NCBI GenBank assembly: GCA_000231825.2
Contig: JH720313.1
Span: 62,001 to 126,000 of the forward strand
Source of the DNA: Tetrahymena elliotti 4EA
Lineage: Eukaryota > Ciliophora > Oligohymenophorea > Hymenostomatida > Tetrahymenidae
DNA: 64,000 nt
Direction: 5' to 3'
This document shows, piece by piece, positions 12,934 through 25,538 of the stretch. The notes below the pieces were generated by a model that worked only from the letters and a program-made list of their open reading frames with translations, was not told where the DNA came from and made no database searches. The position numbers and the translations under genes were made by a program. The stretch's first letter is position 1; each line of letters opens with the position of its first letter.

Positions 12934-15127
12934 TGCTTTTAAGAATAATGTTTGTGTTTTTGATTTATTATTATAAATATTTAGTTTTTGTTGACTTTAT
13001 AAATTATTTAAGGTTAGAGTGTTTGTTCAAAGAATTAATCACTGTATATTTTTATTGATCTTTATGCAAAAACCTCAATCTATAATCTTTTATTTTCTTA
13101 GATATATCTTTTGTTTTTTATATTATTTGATAAATTCATTAGTTTATTAAGTTGCTGAATGGTCATTTCTAACTATAGAAATTAAAGATAATCATTCTAA
13201 TTTTTTTTTTTGAACAGTAGTTCTGACTTTGCATAATAATTTTAAGGTAGCTTTTATTGTTTATCTCATTCTATAAATAGGAATAACTTTTAAAAAATCC
13301 ATTTCATACAAGCCTTATTGAAAAAATAATATTGATTTCATAAATTTAAAAGATAAAATAGAAATAAGTGCCTTCAAAATAAATAATTATTTTATATATC
13401 TCTTGAATGAATCTTTGATGAATGTATTTTTAAAGAAATAACAAACAATACTTCAATTAAATTAAACTATAAGCTAAAAAAATATCTTTTGGAAAAGTCT
13501 TAGATCAGGATTATTTGATTGAATTAAGATATTATAATTATTAAAAAAATCTCTTATCAATAAATAAAAATTTAACTTTTATTAATAGTTTTAATAAACT
13601 TAAAAAAATCAGCAATAAATAAATTAATTTTCCAAAAAAAATCAAATAAATTATTTTATCAATTAACTGGCAATACATATCTTTAATATTTTTCTATTTA
13701 CTTTAAATTCAATTTGAATAATATTTATGTGATCCTCAAAAAATAATAACTATTTCATGAATCAAAAACAATTAAAAATTATGAGTTAACAGTTAAGATT
13801 AAATTATTCATTTAGTTAAATAATTATTTTAAAATTTTACTTTATAAAAAGGATCAAAAAGAAGTATCCATACTTTATTTTGTTCACCTTTTGTTAAATT
13901 GAAGAAATCAAAAATTTTACAAAAAATTTATTTCACCCTTTTAAAAAACACAAAATCTAAGATAGAAAATAATTCACAATAATCACACAAATTTAATTTT
14001 ATAAAAGTTAGTTCGAATGATTATTTGGATTCTTTTGATAGATTTTTTCCTTCATTTTAATTATTGATTTTTCTGTAACAATCAAATTAAAATCCAAATT
14101 TAATAAAATTTATTTTGAAGTTAAAAAAAAATAAGATATGTCATTCTTTCATATTTAAAATTCTTCAAATAACAAAATGAATAAAATTATTTATTCTTCA
14201 ATTTTAAGATTTTGAATTTTAATAAAATTAAGTAGATATTAATTAATTAATAATATTATTGCTTTGTAAATATTTATTTCTTTGAAATTAAAATTTAAAA
14301 CTCTAGAATTTATCTATTTTGAAATTTGAAAAATACACTTACATATTTTCGTTATACCTAATTAAATTAATCATTCTTTTCTATAATATTAATTAAATGA
14401 TTTCTAGTCTTCTCTAGTGCTAATGAATCCCTTGGCAACAATATAATCTCCAAATTAAAAATGATAGATTCAATTCAAAAAATCATAAATTTAAGTAATA
14501 TTTTTTTAAAATCTTATTTTTTAAGATGAAAAATTATAAGAAAATCAATTATCATTAAATGAATGTTAATTTAAAAGTAATATCTCGAATATTCCACTAC
14601 TTTTATGAGAATTTTCAATGTGAAAACAATTGATGTTATTTTTTATAAAATCAATAATTTAATAGTTAATTTAAGAGTAAATGTTTATTGCTTTTATTTT
14701 ATTAGAGTGTTCAAAAATTAACCTTAAAAAATTTGATAAATATTTTTATTTATCATTATTTTAAAATAATCTAATTTGAAAATTTGGAAATTGTTTTAAT
14801 TATCAAATAAAATGAATAACTCCTTTTAGATAAAGAGTAGTGAATAGAGTTGAATTATTCATTTAGATAAATATAAATAATTTTTTTTGCAAAAAATTGA
14901 AAGATTAACAGACAAATTTTTATTCAATATGTAATGTTTGATTATCATTATTTTGTAAATTTTTAAGAGTTGTTTTTATTAGCTAGCTTTTTGTTTTGCT
15001 TTCTTTTGTAAATTTTATAAATTACTTATTCATTAATTAAGAGTAGCTTAAATAAGATATTTATTTATCTTTTGCGAAAAGATAGAAATTTACTAATTCA
15101 ATATTGATAAGAAAATTAAATAAAAGG
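12934..15127. other. Long A+T-rich intergenic region
   Basis: About 2.2 kb, one of the longest gene-free stretches. Most is A/T homopolymer-rich. One less A+T-rich island at about 14398-14452 (contains agtgctaatgaatccctt) stands out and could be a short RNA gene or a fossil exon. It has no complete ORF. Confidence 0.5.
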
Positions 15128-18100
15128 ATGACAGAAGAAAGTGATTTAAATAATTTAAATTTAATAGAATATGAAGAATTTATTTAGACAGAAACCACAA
15201 ATCAAAATATTGAGGTAGACTAATTAGATATTGATGATGAAAGATAAGGTATCCCTGAGGTTTCGAATATTTTGAAAGCGAAAGAGAATGATTAGGATTC
15301 AAATAATGATAGCTATGTAAACTGCCAAAGCAGTAACAAAGATAAAGAAAATAACAGAATATTACTAACAAGTAATGATTAAATAGAATATGATGTCAAT
15401 AATTCTGAAATTAGCAATAAAAGTAAAATTTTTTGAATACTAATGAAGCATAACTTGGTAAATATATTCATTTTTATGATTAAACTAGGAGATATTAGTG
15501 ATAAATGTGATAAAAAATAATAATATACAACAAATAGTTTAGTAAAATAATAAGAAATTACAAACAAATAACCAACATATGATAATTTGCCATATATGAG
15601 CAACTTGCCTGAATCATCTAAGTACTTATTTATTATATAACATATATTGAAAAGTTAAATTATGTAGCTTTTTCCTAAAGAAAAGGGAGTAGAGAAGTGA
15701 TCTTTGAAGAAAAAATTATTCATATGCAGAATATTATAAATGCGTAAAGGGAATAAATATAGCAAAAGGATGATAAAATAGTATTTTTGTTGAATTAGAT
15801 ATAAGAAATGAATTAATAAATGCATAAGAGAAATGCAGAGATATCTTAAACAAGGGAAGACCTCAATAAAGCTTAATAAGAGGTAATCATTATTTCTTTT
15901 TTTTATTTGTGATGCTTCTTCTAACTGCATTCAAATTTAGATAGTTAATAAAAACGTTGGCAGACTTTAATAATAATAAATTATTTCAATCAGTTCATTT
16001 ATTTATTTTTATTTTTTATTCTAAACAACTTACTTGAGAGTGTATACTTAATTTTGTCAATTAGTTAAAAATTAATAACATTTTCTAACAACTTTTACTT
16101 TCATATTAGATTGAACTTTTAAAACAGTAACAAAGGATTAAAGATGAAATTTAGAATGGTAAATCATAAATCTTAGAAATTGAAATATAAAAAGAAGGTA
16201 GATTATCATTATTTTTCTTCTTAGACACAAAAGAAACATTCATAATTTTTAAAACTAAAAAAAGAGTAAATAATAGAGAACTTGAATACCAAATTAGTTG
16301 CCAGTAGAAATAACTCCCCTGAAATGACTACCTCCAATCTAAAAGCAAAATACTAAGGAGATAATTAGGCTTAATCTCAAAATGAAACGAACATTACAGA
16401 AATTAAATAAAGTAATTCTAAGAATAATAAAAAATAAATGGAAAAATTTTTGAATTCAGCTGCTACAACTAGCTATTACAATAATAGCTAGATTGGTAAT
16501 AGTTTATCAGCTACCACCTAAAAAAATGTTCAAAAAAGTAGAGATTCTAATATTAAAAATATTTGGAACAATCAAAGTTAAATTAATTCAAACTAACAAC
16601 TATCAGCAGGAGCAGATACAACAACTTCTTAAAATATCATTCATTAGTCCCCAACGACAAACTATAACTAATCTGAATTAAGAAATAATTTAAATAGCAA
16701 CAACAAAGACAATAATGTTAGCACAAATATACCTAATTTGACCTAAATTTTGAATGAACAACAATAACCAAAACAAAATAATTTTTACCATAAAAAAAAC
16801 ACCATGTCAACAGACTGTGTTTATAAAAGAGAACCTTTAGCATAAACTTAAATATAAAATATCTAATCTAATTTTAACTTAAATAGTATTTAAGATGGTA
16901 TAAATGAGATAATTTTGCCAAATAAAATTCACAATAATTTTTAAAAATAAATTTCAAATACTAATTTAAATGGAGGAATCAATAACTATTAAAGTGTTAA
17001 CTCTAACCCTTACAGAAGTTGTAGCAACCACACTTCTAACTTTCTTACAAACAACTCAGCTGGTAACAAACAATATTAGTCAAATGAAAATAGGGTGAAG
17101 GATTTTTATGAAAAATCTAATTCATAACCTCCAACTTAGTGTTCAACTGCTAAAGGAGGAACTTCATTGATAAACCAAGAAAATTACAAAAAAAGTGAAA
17201 GCTATAGAGAATAATACATAAAAAATATTGAGGTAATAAATCAATCAATAAACAATTAAATTAATAAATCAATCACTATTATTTTTTTAAATATTTTTTT
17301 GGAAATGTAGGAACTACAAAAAAGACTAGACTTCTTAAAGCAAAAAAGAAATGAGTATGAAGTTAAGCCAGTAATTAATAAAATAAATAACAAAGCATAT
17401 TAAAATTTAATATTTATAAACAGGATTACTTAAATTATTCTTAAAGTACAAGATTTGTTTCTAACGTGTAAAATTCTCATAAAGATAGAAATTTTAACTC
17501 AAGTATTAGCAGTCCTATCAAATAAATTCCTTGTTTAAACAATAAATTGCACTAATCTCAAAGCATACTCTTAAATCCTAACAACAACTCTCTTATTTCT
17601 TCAACTGTAAACTAAAAGCTTAATGAAAATATGCTTGTGCACTTTGCACAAATTAAAAAACTAGAAAATATAGTACCAAACAAAGACAGCTACTTTAACA
17701 AACAAATATTTTCATTACAAAATAGCTAACCTTAACTACTAGCCAATAATATACTAAAATAGGAAGAAAATATAACTTAAAAACATGCTCAATCTCCTCA
17801 GTCAACATAGAATAAGCTTAATAAGTACTTAAATGGTAATACTAATATAGCTCTTAATTATTATAGCTCAGTTTCTTAATAGGTTTAAAATGATGATACA
17901 AAATCTAATAACCTTTAAAACACTCAAGTAGCTACCCCTAATTTAGATTTAGGAGTATTAAGTTCAAAATAAGCTATTAACAAATAATATTTTCCAGTAT
18001 CTTCAAAGCAAAAATTCAAAAATAACGAATACAGTCTCCAAAATAATGCTTACATTATGCAGGATAAAGTAGATTCTGTTTCTCCAGCCAAAGTATATTC

Positions 18101-18658
18101 CACAAGAAACAGCTAAAATAATTATTAGTCATTGCTTGATAACTTGGCTCTTTCAGCTAGTCTAAAAAGTAATTCTTTAAACAATTAAAATAATTAAGTA
18201 TTAATTTTTTAAAATATTTAAAAAATATAGAAGAAATCAACAACCATAAAATGAGTTGGGATAGTTTAAACTTAAAAGACACCAGTACTCCTTCTAATTT
18301 AATCTCTAGTGGTGGTATAAGCAGTTCACATATAAAACATTCTAGCGTCACTGCATTCAATAAGTTTGCTCCTATTTCTGTCAAAAATAGTTATTGTAAT
18401 ATCAATAAATAGATATTTTACTAGTATATTTTAATATTATTTTAAATTAATTATAAAGAGCCTTTCGAAAGTGAAAAAAATCAGAATTACTTTAGTAAAG
18501 TGAGTAACAGCCACAGTAATCATATAAACAACAATACTAACAATAATAGCAATCATAACAACCACATTAATAGTAATAAATGCTATTTTAATATGTAAGA
18601 TTAGCTTAATTAAGTAGTAATTGATAACAATAAAGACTACTTAAGTAAGTAGTAGTGA
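15128..18658 (+). CDS. Ser/Asn/Gln-rich protein with coiled-coil segments
   Basis: Not recognised. It starts MTEESDLNNLNLIEYEEF and is acidic at first. A coiled coil follows at about 15690-16190, with heptad-like text such as INAQREQIQQKDDKIVFLL and, after an intron of about 230 bp, IELLKQQQRIKDEI. The rest (16300-18650) is low complexity, dominated by Asn, Ser, Gln and Lys, without a domain I recognise. Seven or eight A+T-rich introns are inferred where the frame changes at GT/AG pairs (about 15422-15490, 15622-15680, 15882-16109, 16198-16263, 17232-17310, 17364-17420, 18168-18230 and a possible one near 18412). TGA at 18656-18658. The protein could be a scaffold, for example cytoskeletal, but this is a guess from the coiled coil only. 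Confidence 0.65.
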
Positions 18659-19302
18659 TAATTTTAAATAATGAAACCCAAGATGGAACTATAAAACTAT
18701 TGAAGAGAGAAATAAATTTTAAAATAATAAACTAAACTAACAAATTTTAAAATAAATTTTTAATTTAATCCAAATTTGGTTTAAATTAAAAAGAATAAAT
18801 AATTATTATATTAAAATAATTGTACATTCAAATACTAATAATGTTTATTTTTTATATGTTTGTATATATAACAAATATCTTTAATTAATATTATAAATAA
18901 ATTTTAAGCAAATTAATTTTAAATTCAATTTACCAATGTAAATAATGAATGTTAAATTAATTATATTATCTTACTATTATTTTGAAGAAACCATTAAGTA
19001 AGTGCTTAGCTCATTCATAAATTTAACTAAACAATTTTTGTTTTTATTTTACTAAATTTCAAATCATTTTACTTTTTTAAAGATTAACATAATTGAGAAA
19101 TTTTAGAAATAATACACTTTTGCTGAGAAAAGCAAAGATCTATCTATGATAAAAATTTTCTTTTATTCTTTATTTAATATGATTTTATATTGGCTAATCT
19201 ACTCTTTAATTATTTAACACAGTTAATAGATTGGAATTATTCGTTAGGTTTTATTAAATTAAAAAAATATTATTAAAATTACTTTAACACAAATAAATTT
19301 AG
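18659..19302. other. A+T-rich spacer
   Basis: About 640 bp between two plus-strand genes; nothing recognised. The TMEM41-like promoter should lie in the right part. Confidence 0.55.
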
Positions 19303-20623
19303 ATGGTTAAAGAAGTTTAAAAACAAGAACCTAAACTTGAAGTCTCAGAAGAAGATTTCAAAAAAGATGTTGTTCATAAATACAGTTGGAAATTTATTCC
19401 AATTCTATTTTTAATATGGCTTTCTTTCTAAGTTGCTGTTTTCTTTTACGTCAGCTCTATTTTGCCTGAGTAATTAATCATTAATATTATTTGAGATAAA
19501 ACTTAAAATGAAATCACAATTCAAAAATCGATTAATTTTTTAAACGGGTGCTCATGGATAAAACATTTATCTGACTATTTTAAGTTCTAAATTCACTTTA
19601 GACAATCTAGAATTATAATATTTTCATTACTTTTACAATTATTACTCTACTAAATCTAAATTATAAAAATGCTTTAATATTGATTTAGATTTTATAAGTT
19701 TTAAAAAGGTTGGCTTTCCTACAAGCTTTGAAAAGGCTTAAGAGTTCTCACATATTATGAAGAATTATCTTGAAACTCATTACTATACTTTGTTGTTCTT
19801 TGAAGTTTCAAATTTCATTTTGTAAAACATTTAATTTATCTTTGAAAGTCTAAAAAAGTTTTATTAAAAAATCACAAAATTCTAAAAACTAAATCTATCT
19901 ATTTTTATATAAGCCTTCAAACGTGGTGTATTCCAGGAACTTTTGTATTTAATTTACTTGGAGGAGCTTTATTTGGAATAAAAGTTGGTTTCCCAATTTG
20001 TTTAGCTGTAAAAATTAGAAAAATATTATTTTAGCCAAAATTAGTTATAAATTTAAAGTTAATTTGACATTCTTATCAATTAGTGCAATACTTTAGGTGC
20101 ATTTATTTGCTTTAATATATCCAAATATTTTGCTGGTGAAATCATAGAAAGAAAACTATCTAATCAACTTAAGATGATAAAATAAAAGGTTTTTGTTTTT
20201 TCCTTCTATTTTATTATATTAATAAAACAATTTTTATTTTAGGTATAAGAGCACAAGAAAGATCTTTTCTTCTATATGCTTTCCACAAGATTATTCCCTG
20301 GATCTCCTAATTGGGCTATGAACATCACATTCCCTCATATTCATATTCCCCCTCATTACTTTGTTTTCAGTATTGCTATTGGGCTCATTCCTTGGAACTT
20401 TTTAACATGTGAAGCTGGTTCTATCATCAGCACATTCAAATCTAAGAGTGAAATTTTCAAGCCAGAAACATATTACATGGTAAGTTGATTATTATTTTTT
20501 ACAAACCAAATATTAATTCAATTAAAATTAAATAAAAAATAATAGTTAATAGGAATTGCATTATGTGTACTTATTCCTCCTGTTGTGAAAAAATTGATGA
20601 GCAGTAAAGAAAAGAAAGAATGA
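19303..20623 (+). CDS. TMEM41/VTT (DedA)-family membrane protein
   Basis: Multi-pass VTT-domain protein of the TMEM41/VMP1/DedA superfamily. TMEM41B and VMP1 are ER phospholipid scramblases needed for autophagy and lipid mobilisation. The six-exon model (19303-19469, 19585-19821, 19914-20007, 20084-20188, 20243-20479, 20546-20623) sums to 918 nt, 305 residues, with phases that agree. Features in order: a first TM (FIPILFLIWLSFQVAVFFY), a FPTSFEKAQEF segment like the start of the TMEM41 domain, NFIFLQTWCIPGTFVFN (compare FLQTFAIPG in animals), LLGGALFG, and FPGSPNWAMNI followed by FSIAIGLIPWNFL, matching the conserved SPNW and IG-x2-P-x-NF elements. It ends KEKKE-TGA, a lysine-rich tail suited to ER retrieval. 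A tandem duplication begins at the stop codon (separate entry). Confidence 0.88.
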
Positions 20624-20805
20624 TAAACCATTTTAGGTACCTAATTAATAGTTATGCATTATTATAAAGAACTAAATCATTTGTTAAATAATGTCTTTTA
20701 TTATAAATAAACAAAGAAAGAATGATAAACTATTTTAGTTAACTAAGTAGTAGTTATGTGTAACTAAATAACTAAATAATTTGTTAAATGTCTTTTTTCA
20801 TAACA
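20611..20805. repeat. Imperfect tandem duplication, unit about 100 bp
   Basis: Two adjacent diverged copies, about 20611-20712 and 20713-20805. Both begin aaagaaagaatgataaac and share ATTTTAG, TAGTTATG, AACTAAAT, ATTTGTTAAAT and GTCTTTT in the same order. The first copy includes the last codons and TGA of the TMEM41-like gene, so the second carries a decayed image of the gene's end in the 3' untranslated region. Confidence 0.8.
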
Positions 20806-22810
20806 TAGTATGAATTGATTAAATAATTTCATAAAATAATTAAAATTTTCATAACTTTTTATTACATTTAATATTAAAAAAATAAAAAATTTCTTTTATT
20901 TTCTTGAAATAAGTTTATCAACTTCTTTTAATATCATTGGTGAAATAGAAAAATTTAGTTGACCAAAAAATTAAAATAATAAAAAAAAAATTTAATACCT
21001 TCTTTAATAGTTGATTTAATTACAAAAATTAATTTTGTTTACACTAATTCAAAAAAACCTTAGAATAGAAGAGAAGATATGATAGAAATTAAAAAGATAA
21101 TAATATTTTGTTTTGTTTATGATGTGATAAATAACTAAATATCTTAAAAGAATGACTTAAAGGAAATAATTGCTGATTAAACTATTATTTGAACTTTAAA
21201 ATTTTCATTTCATATAAAAAAATTTTTTGTTCATGATTCCTCTTTACTTGACTTTAATATTGAATTTACAGAAATTAAAATTTAAACTCATTTAATAACC
21301 TTCAATTCTTTCTTATGTCTCTGTAAATGCTTTCAATGACTTAAAAAAGAGAATATGATGGTAATAAATTATTTTTTATAATCAAACTATTTGATAGGAA
21401 TATTTACTCTTTATGTAATTGCATTTAGCCATTTTTTATCTTACTATTTTGAAACAATTTATTTTAGAGATTATTTGGTCAACCAAAAAGTAAAAGAAAA
21501 TTAACAAAATAATCAAAAAGGATTTGAATAATTTATTTAGGATTTAATGTAATCTCATTCAAATAATTCATAATTATTAAACCTAATTGAAATAATTTAA
21601 TTCATCTTAATTCACATACATAATGAAACTAAATTTACAATAAGATTAAATCTTTAAAATTTAGTAAATATTCAAGTTAATAGGCATAAAGTATCTTCTA
21701 CACCTTGAATATTTTTTTTAATTTGTGTTTATTTTTATTTTTTGTTTAAAATTCACACAATATTAAGTAAATTTTTTTAAAAATCCCAAGTTAAATTCAC
21801 ACACCTAAGAATAAAATTGGTGATATTTTTTCAATTCGTTGACTAAAATTTACTATTATATTTTAATATAAACTCTTTTGGGTGATACAAAAAATTAAAT
21901 TTTTTCAAATTTTGATTGAAATAGTCAATTTAAGTAAAATGAAAAAAAAATAAATATAAGTAAAAATTATGTTTTTTAATTTTAATTGCTAGTACAATGA
22001 AAGTAATTCTTTAAAGATAATTATTTCCTTAAATAATTGGCTTAATAAACCTTAATTTTAGTTAAAAGCATCAAATAATGATTACTTATTTTTAAAGATG
22101 AATTGAAAGATATAATTAAATGTAAGTAAGTTATAACAATCAATAAGCTTTATAATAAAGTATTCTTAATAAGGAGTTTTTATTAAGTTTAGTTTGAGTT
22201 CAATACATAATTTAGGAAATTTTAAGACAGGATTGAAAGAAGCGACACTACTAGTAAGATAATTTATTAATAGAATGTTATTCAAATAAGTGGAAAATTA
22301 ATTGGATTATTAAAGATAGAAAAAGTGATTGACTGATTGATTTGAAATTTGATTAAAATATACTTAGATGTAACACAAATATTTGTAAAAATAAAATTGC
22401 TCGTCTTTAAAATAAAAGAACATCATAAATTTGTTAAAAATAGATAGATAGATTACTTTATGTATATGCATATTCAATTTGTTATGGGTTGAGGGGAATT
22501 TTTAGTTTTTTTATTTATTTATAACTATTTTTAATACTTTCAAAATTATTTTTATTTCATTTTCAAGCACTATTTAGCTTTAATTATTTTTTACTCTCAA
22601 ACAAGAAAGACAAATTAAGAGCTTAATCGCTATTGTAAATTAGCTGTTCAGATAACCTGTTTTAAGTTTTATGGTTTGCCTTTTGTTTTGTTATAAATTT
22701 AATTGATTTAATTATTAGTTTATTTAATTTTACTGCACTTAACTTTGTTATGATTAATGTTATATGTAAGTTTTAGAGCTTTTTTGAAAAACGCTATCCA
22801 GCTAATTCTT
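20806..22810. other. Long A+T-rich intergenic region
   Basis: About 2 kb between the duplication and the minus-strand PAS-like gene. Apart from the possible small ORF at 21355-21708 (own entry), I see only homopolymer-rich spacer. Confidence 0.5.
21355..21708 (+). CDS. Possible small membrane protein (117 aa)
   Basis: Two consecutive ATGs open a 117-codon frame ending in TGA at 21706-21708. It contains one strongly hydrophobic stretch (YLIGIFTLYVIAFSHFL), then a hydrophilic Gln/Asn-rich part (KVKENQQNNQKGFEQF). No family is recognised. TGA is rare in DNA this A+T rich, so a frame of this length can occur by chance; composition alone favours coding only weakly. Confidence 0.25.
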
Positions 22811-24244
22811 TCAGTTTTGGCTAATTTAAAATTTGTTTTTTTGGAGCTTTGAAAAGTAAGACATTTCTTCTTAAGCCTTGGCTTTAGTTTTCCTAATTTT
22901 TTTCTTTTTCTGACCAAGACTTTCTAGTTCTTTTTCATAATACTTTTCTAAAAACATAGACGAGAAGACGCTTTCCTAGAATTCCTCTTCTAATAGATTT
23001 TATTTATAAGTTTTTGATTATTCTGACTAGCGATAAAGCATCAACTATTTGAGTTCAAGAGGATGAAAAGAAAATTTCATGATAACTAAATAATCAGTAA
23101 TAAGATATCTAACTTCTTAACTATCTGAAGTTGAAATGGGTATTAAATTTTGATTTATAGGATGGTGCTCAAAAAAAAAAGTAGATTTTAATCTAAATCC
23201 ATCAAAAGTCATAATTTCAATCTCTTGCTTTTAGTATCCTCTTTATGAATTTTCTTGTTTAACCAACATTAAGCGACCAAGAGCTATATTAAACTATGTT
23301 TTCCAGTCAAAAAATGAAACAGCACCTTTACGAAGGGCTATTTTTGCCATTTCTTCTGAAGTAACTCCCAAAATTTCTAGAAGAAGTGGACTAAAGCATT
23401 ATGCTTTTTGTGTGTAGAAATCTTCATCATCTGCAAATCCAATAAAAGAACAGAAAAATTCATTAGGATTTTACTTAGATAAAATTGCTTAAGCGTTTTA
23501 ATAAGAAATTTCTCTCCTTGTTTATTTATCAACTTTGTGAATCTCTTCTTTTTTTTCCTCTATCAATAATCTTTTTTTATCAACATATAACTAGTATTAT
23601 TCTATTAGTCTTGCCATATGCATTGCCTTAACAGTACCCAAAGACTAAAACATCTATGCTAAAAATTGAAATTTGAAAAGAGGCTATTAGCGTTGCTCAA
23701 GTTACAACATCAAAGATTTATTTGATAGGGTGAAGGTAGTAGGACATGTTTTGTGAAATGAGGTGTCTATCCCATTTAAAGTCTCATCATCCAAATTATT
23801 CATCACCCAGCGTAAATCAATAACCATTTCTCCACCTAGATTGTATGTATATTAGGTTGAAGGAGTATTAAGAATTTTTAATTAATATTATGTTGGAAGT
23901 AATACATAATTAGTTTATTCAGCAATCTTTTTTTTGTATATTAATTATCTAGATAAGCTTTAAGATTTGCTAACTTTTTCTTATCCAAAATTAGACATAT
24001 TTGAAGTGTCAACAACATTAGCTTCTTATCCCATATCTTCAGTAATTAGTTCAATAGATTACAAAGGTTGAATATTCATACTTGAAATTTATTTATTGTG
24101 GGTTGTTGATAATGAATCGCCACTGAATTCTTCGTAAAATTTTTATTGATGCAGATTATTTTAATCTTAAAATCCAATTTAAGAGTATGATGGAGGATAG
24201 TGCGAATATTAAATTATACTATATTGTTAACTATCTTCAATCAT
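22811..24244 (-). CDS. Orphan protein with PAS-like C-terminal region (477 aa)
   Basis: Single-exon frame of exactly 478 codons from ATG 24244 (MIEDSQQYSIIQYSHY) to TGA at 22811. The first about 170 residues are Gln/Ser/Tyr rich. A helical stretch around VKAMHMARLIEQYQLYVDKK comes next. Residues about 260-370 resemble a PAS fold: FFCSFIGFADDEDFYTQKA, SPLLLEILGVTSEEMAKIA, FFDWKTQF, and EIEIMTFDGFRLKSTFFFE, the kind of order seen in PAS modules of some fungal and ciliate regulators. The C-terminus is strongly basic (GQKKKKIRKTKAKA), which could be a nuclear signal. The PAS assignment rests on pattern memory only. The standard-code ORF at 22720-22917 is a shadow in another frame. Confidence 0.75.
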
Positions 24245-25538
24245 GTAACTGTTATGCACAATTAAATGGTATTATGTTCAATATTTAATTTGTAAGCTTG
24301 CTTATATTAATTTGTAAAAATGGAGTTAAGAACTATATTTATGTGATTTTAAAAGTTCTTTTTGAAGCTTTTTTGTTTCAATTATCTTTTTTTAGATGGA
24401 AATAGTAAATGATTTAGTGGCTTTTTAATTACAATTATTCCATAACAAAAAATTAAATTATTTAAAGTTAATATTTAACAAGAATTATGCAGCCTTTAAA
24501 ATTAAGTTATTCTGCTAAAGCAACTCAGAAAATTTTATAGAACTAAAAGATGCCAATTAATAGCGATTATTTCACTCTCTCATTCATGAATCCATTGATT
24601 TACAAATATATTTTATTCAGAATTGAATAAATCTTTATTATCATTCTAAGAAATCAAAGTATTGTAATTCCTTTCAAGAAAGATTTTTTAAGATAGATAA
24701 ATTGATTAATAAACTAATAGATAAATACATTCATACATAGATTGGATTTATTCTTTTTCTAAAATTGTATCACATTCAAAATAATTTCTTCCCACTAAGT
24801 TTTTTTTATTAATTTCATGGTGTTTGTTATTTTTATCTTTTACTTCTAAATATTTATTTTAAAAGCCTAAAGTATGTTTTTTGCTCTTTTCAGAATTATA
24901 GGGAAATAGTCTTTCAATAAAATAATTGTAATAAAGATTTAAAATCGAGAATAAATTGTACATGATTTAAACATACATTTTCATTTTTAAGTAGATATTT
25001 ATCTTTTTAAATAAAATAAAATATCATATTTATAATTTCACAAAAAGGTTAAAGATAAAAATCATACATTTCAAAAAATTTTCATTTAGTCAATTTAGCA
25101 TTCTAATATTCAAAAAAGAAAGCAAAAATTTTAACAAATAATTTTAATTTCATTAAAAAATTTCTTTTAAACTATACAGTACTTCTTGTTTATACTTTAT
25201 TTAAGTATTCTTGGAGAGTAGAAAATAAAGTTAGCTCACCTTTTCATAGAATAAGATACACAATTTTAAGTTTAATTTGGGTAAGCAATTATTTGCTTAA
25301 GCTGATTAGGAGAGCATAAATTGTAGGTAGATCCAAATAAATTAGGCAATAAAATATTACTATGTAATAAGTTTTAAATTAATAATTTATGGGAAGAAAA
25401 AAAAGATCGCTTTATTTGATAAAACTATCAAAAAATAATTTTTAAGAGCATTTTATTTTTATTAACCCAAAAGGAAAAAAAGTACAAAAATACATATATA
25501 AAAGAGTGATATATTTGTTTTCTATTTAATTTAGTAAA
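24245..25538. other. A+T-rich spacer
   Basis: About 1.3 kb between two minus-strand genes. No supported coding frame or RNA gene. The promoter of the PAS-like gene and the terminator of the CoA synthetase gene are expected here. Confidence 0.55.

Noticed and set aside
12934..15127. CRISPR array or regular direct repeats in the long spacer
   Set aside because: Only A/T homopolymers and irregular similarity are present; there are no spaced identical repeats, and a eukaryotic nuclear genome would not carry one.
15180..15930. Minus-strand hydrophobic ORFs of 63, 74 and 91 aa
   Set aside because: They are antisense to the plus-strand coiled-coil gene; Lys/Glu/Gln-rich coding gives Phe/Leu-rich antisense frames.
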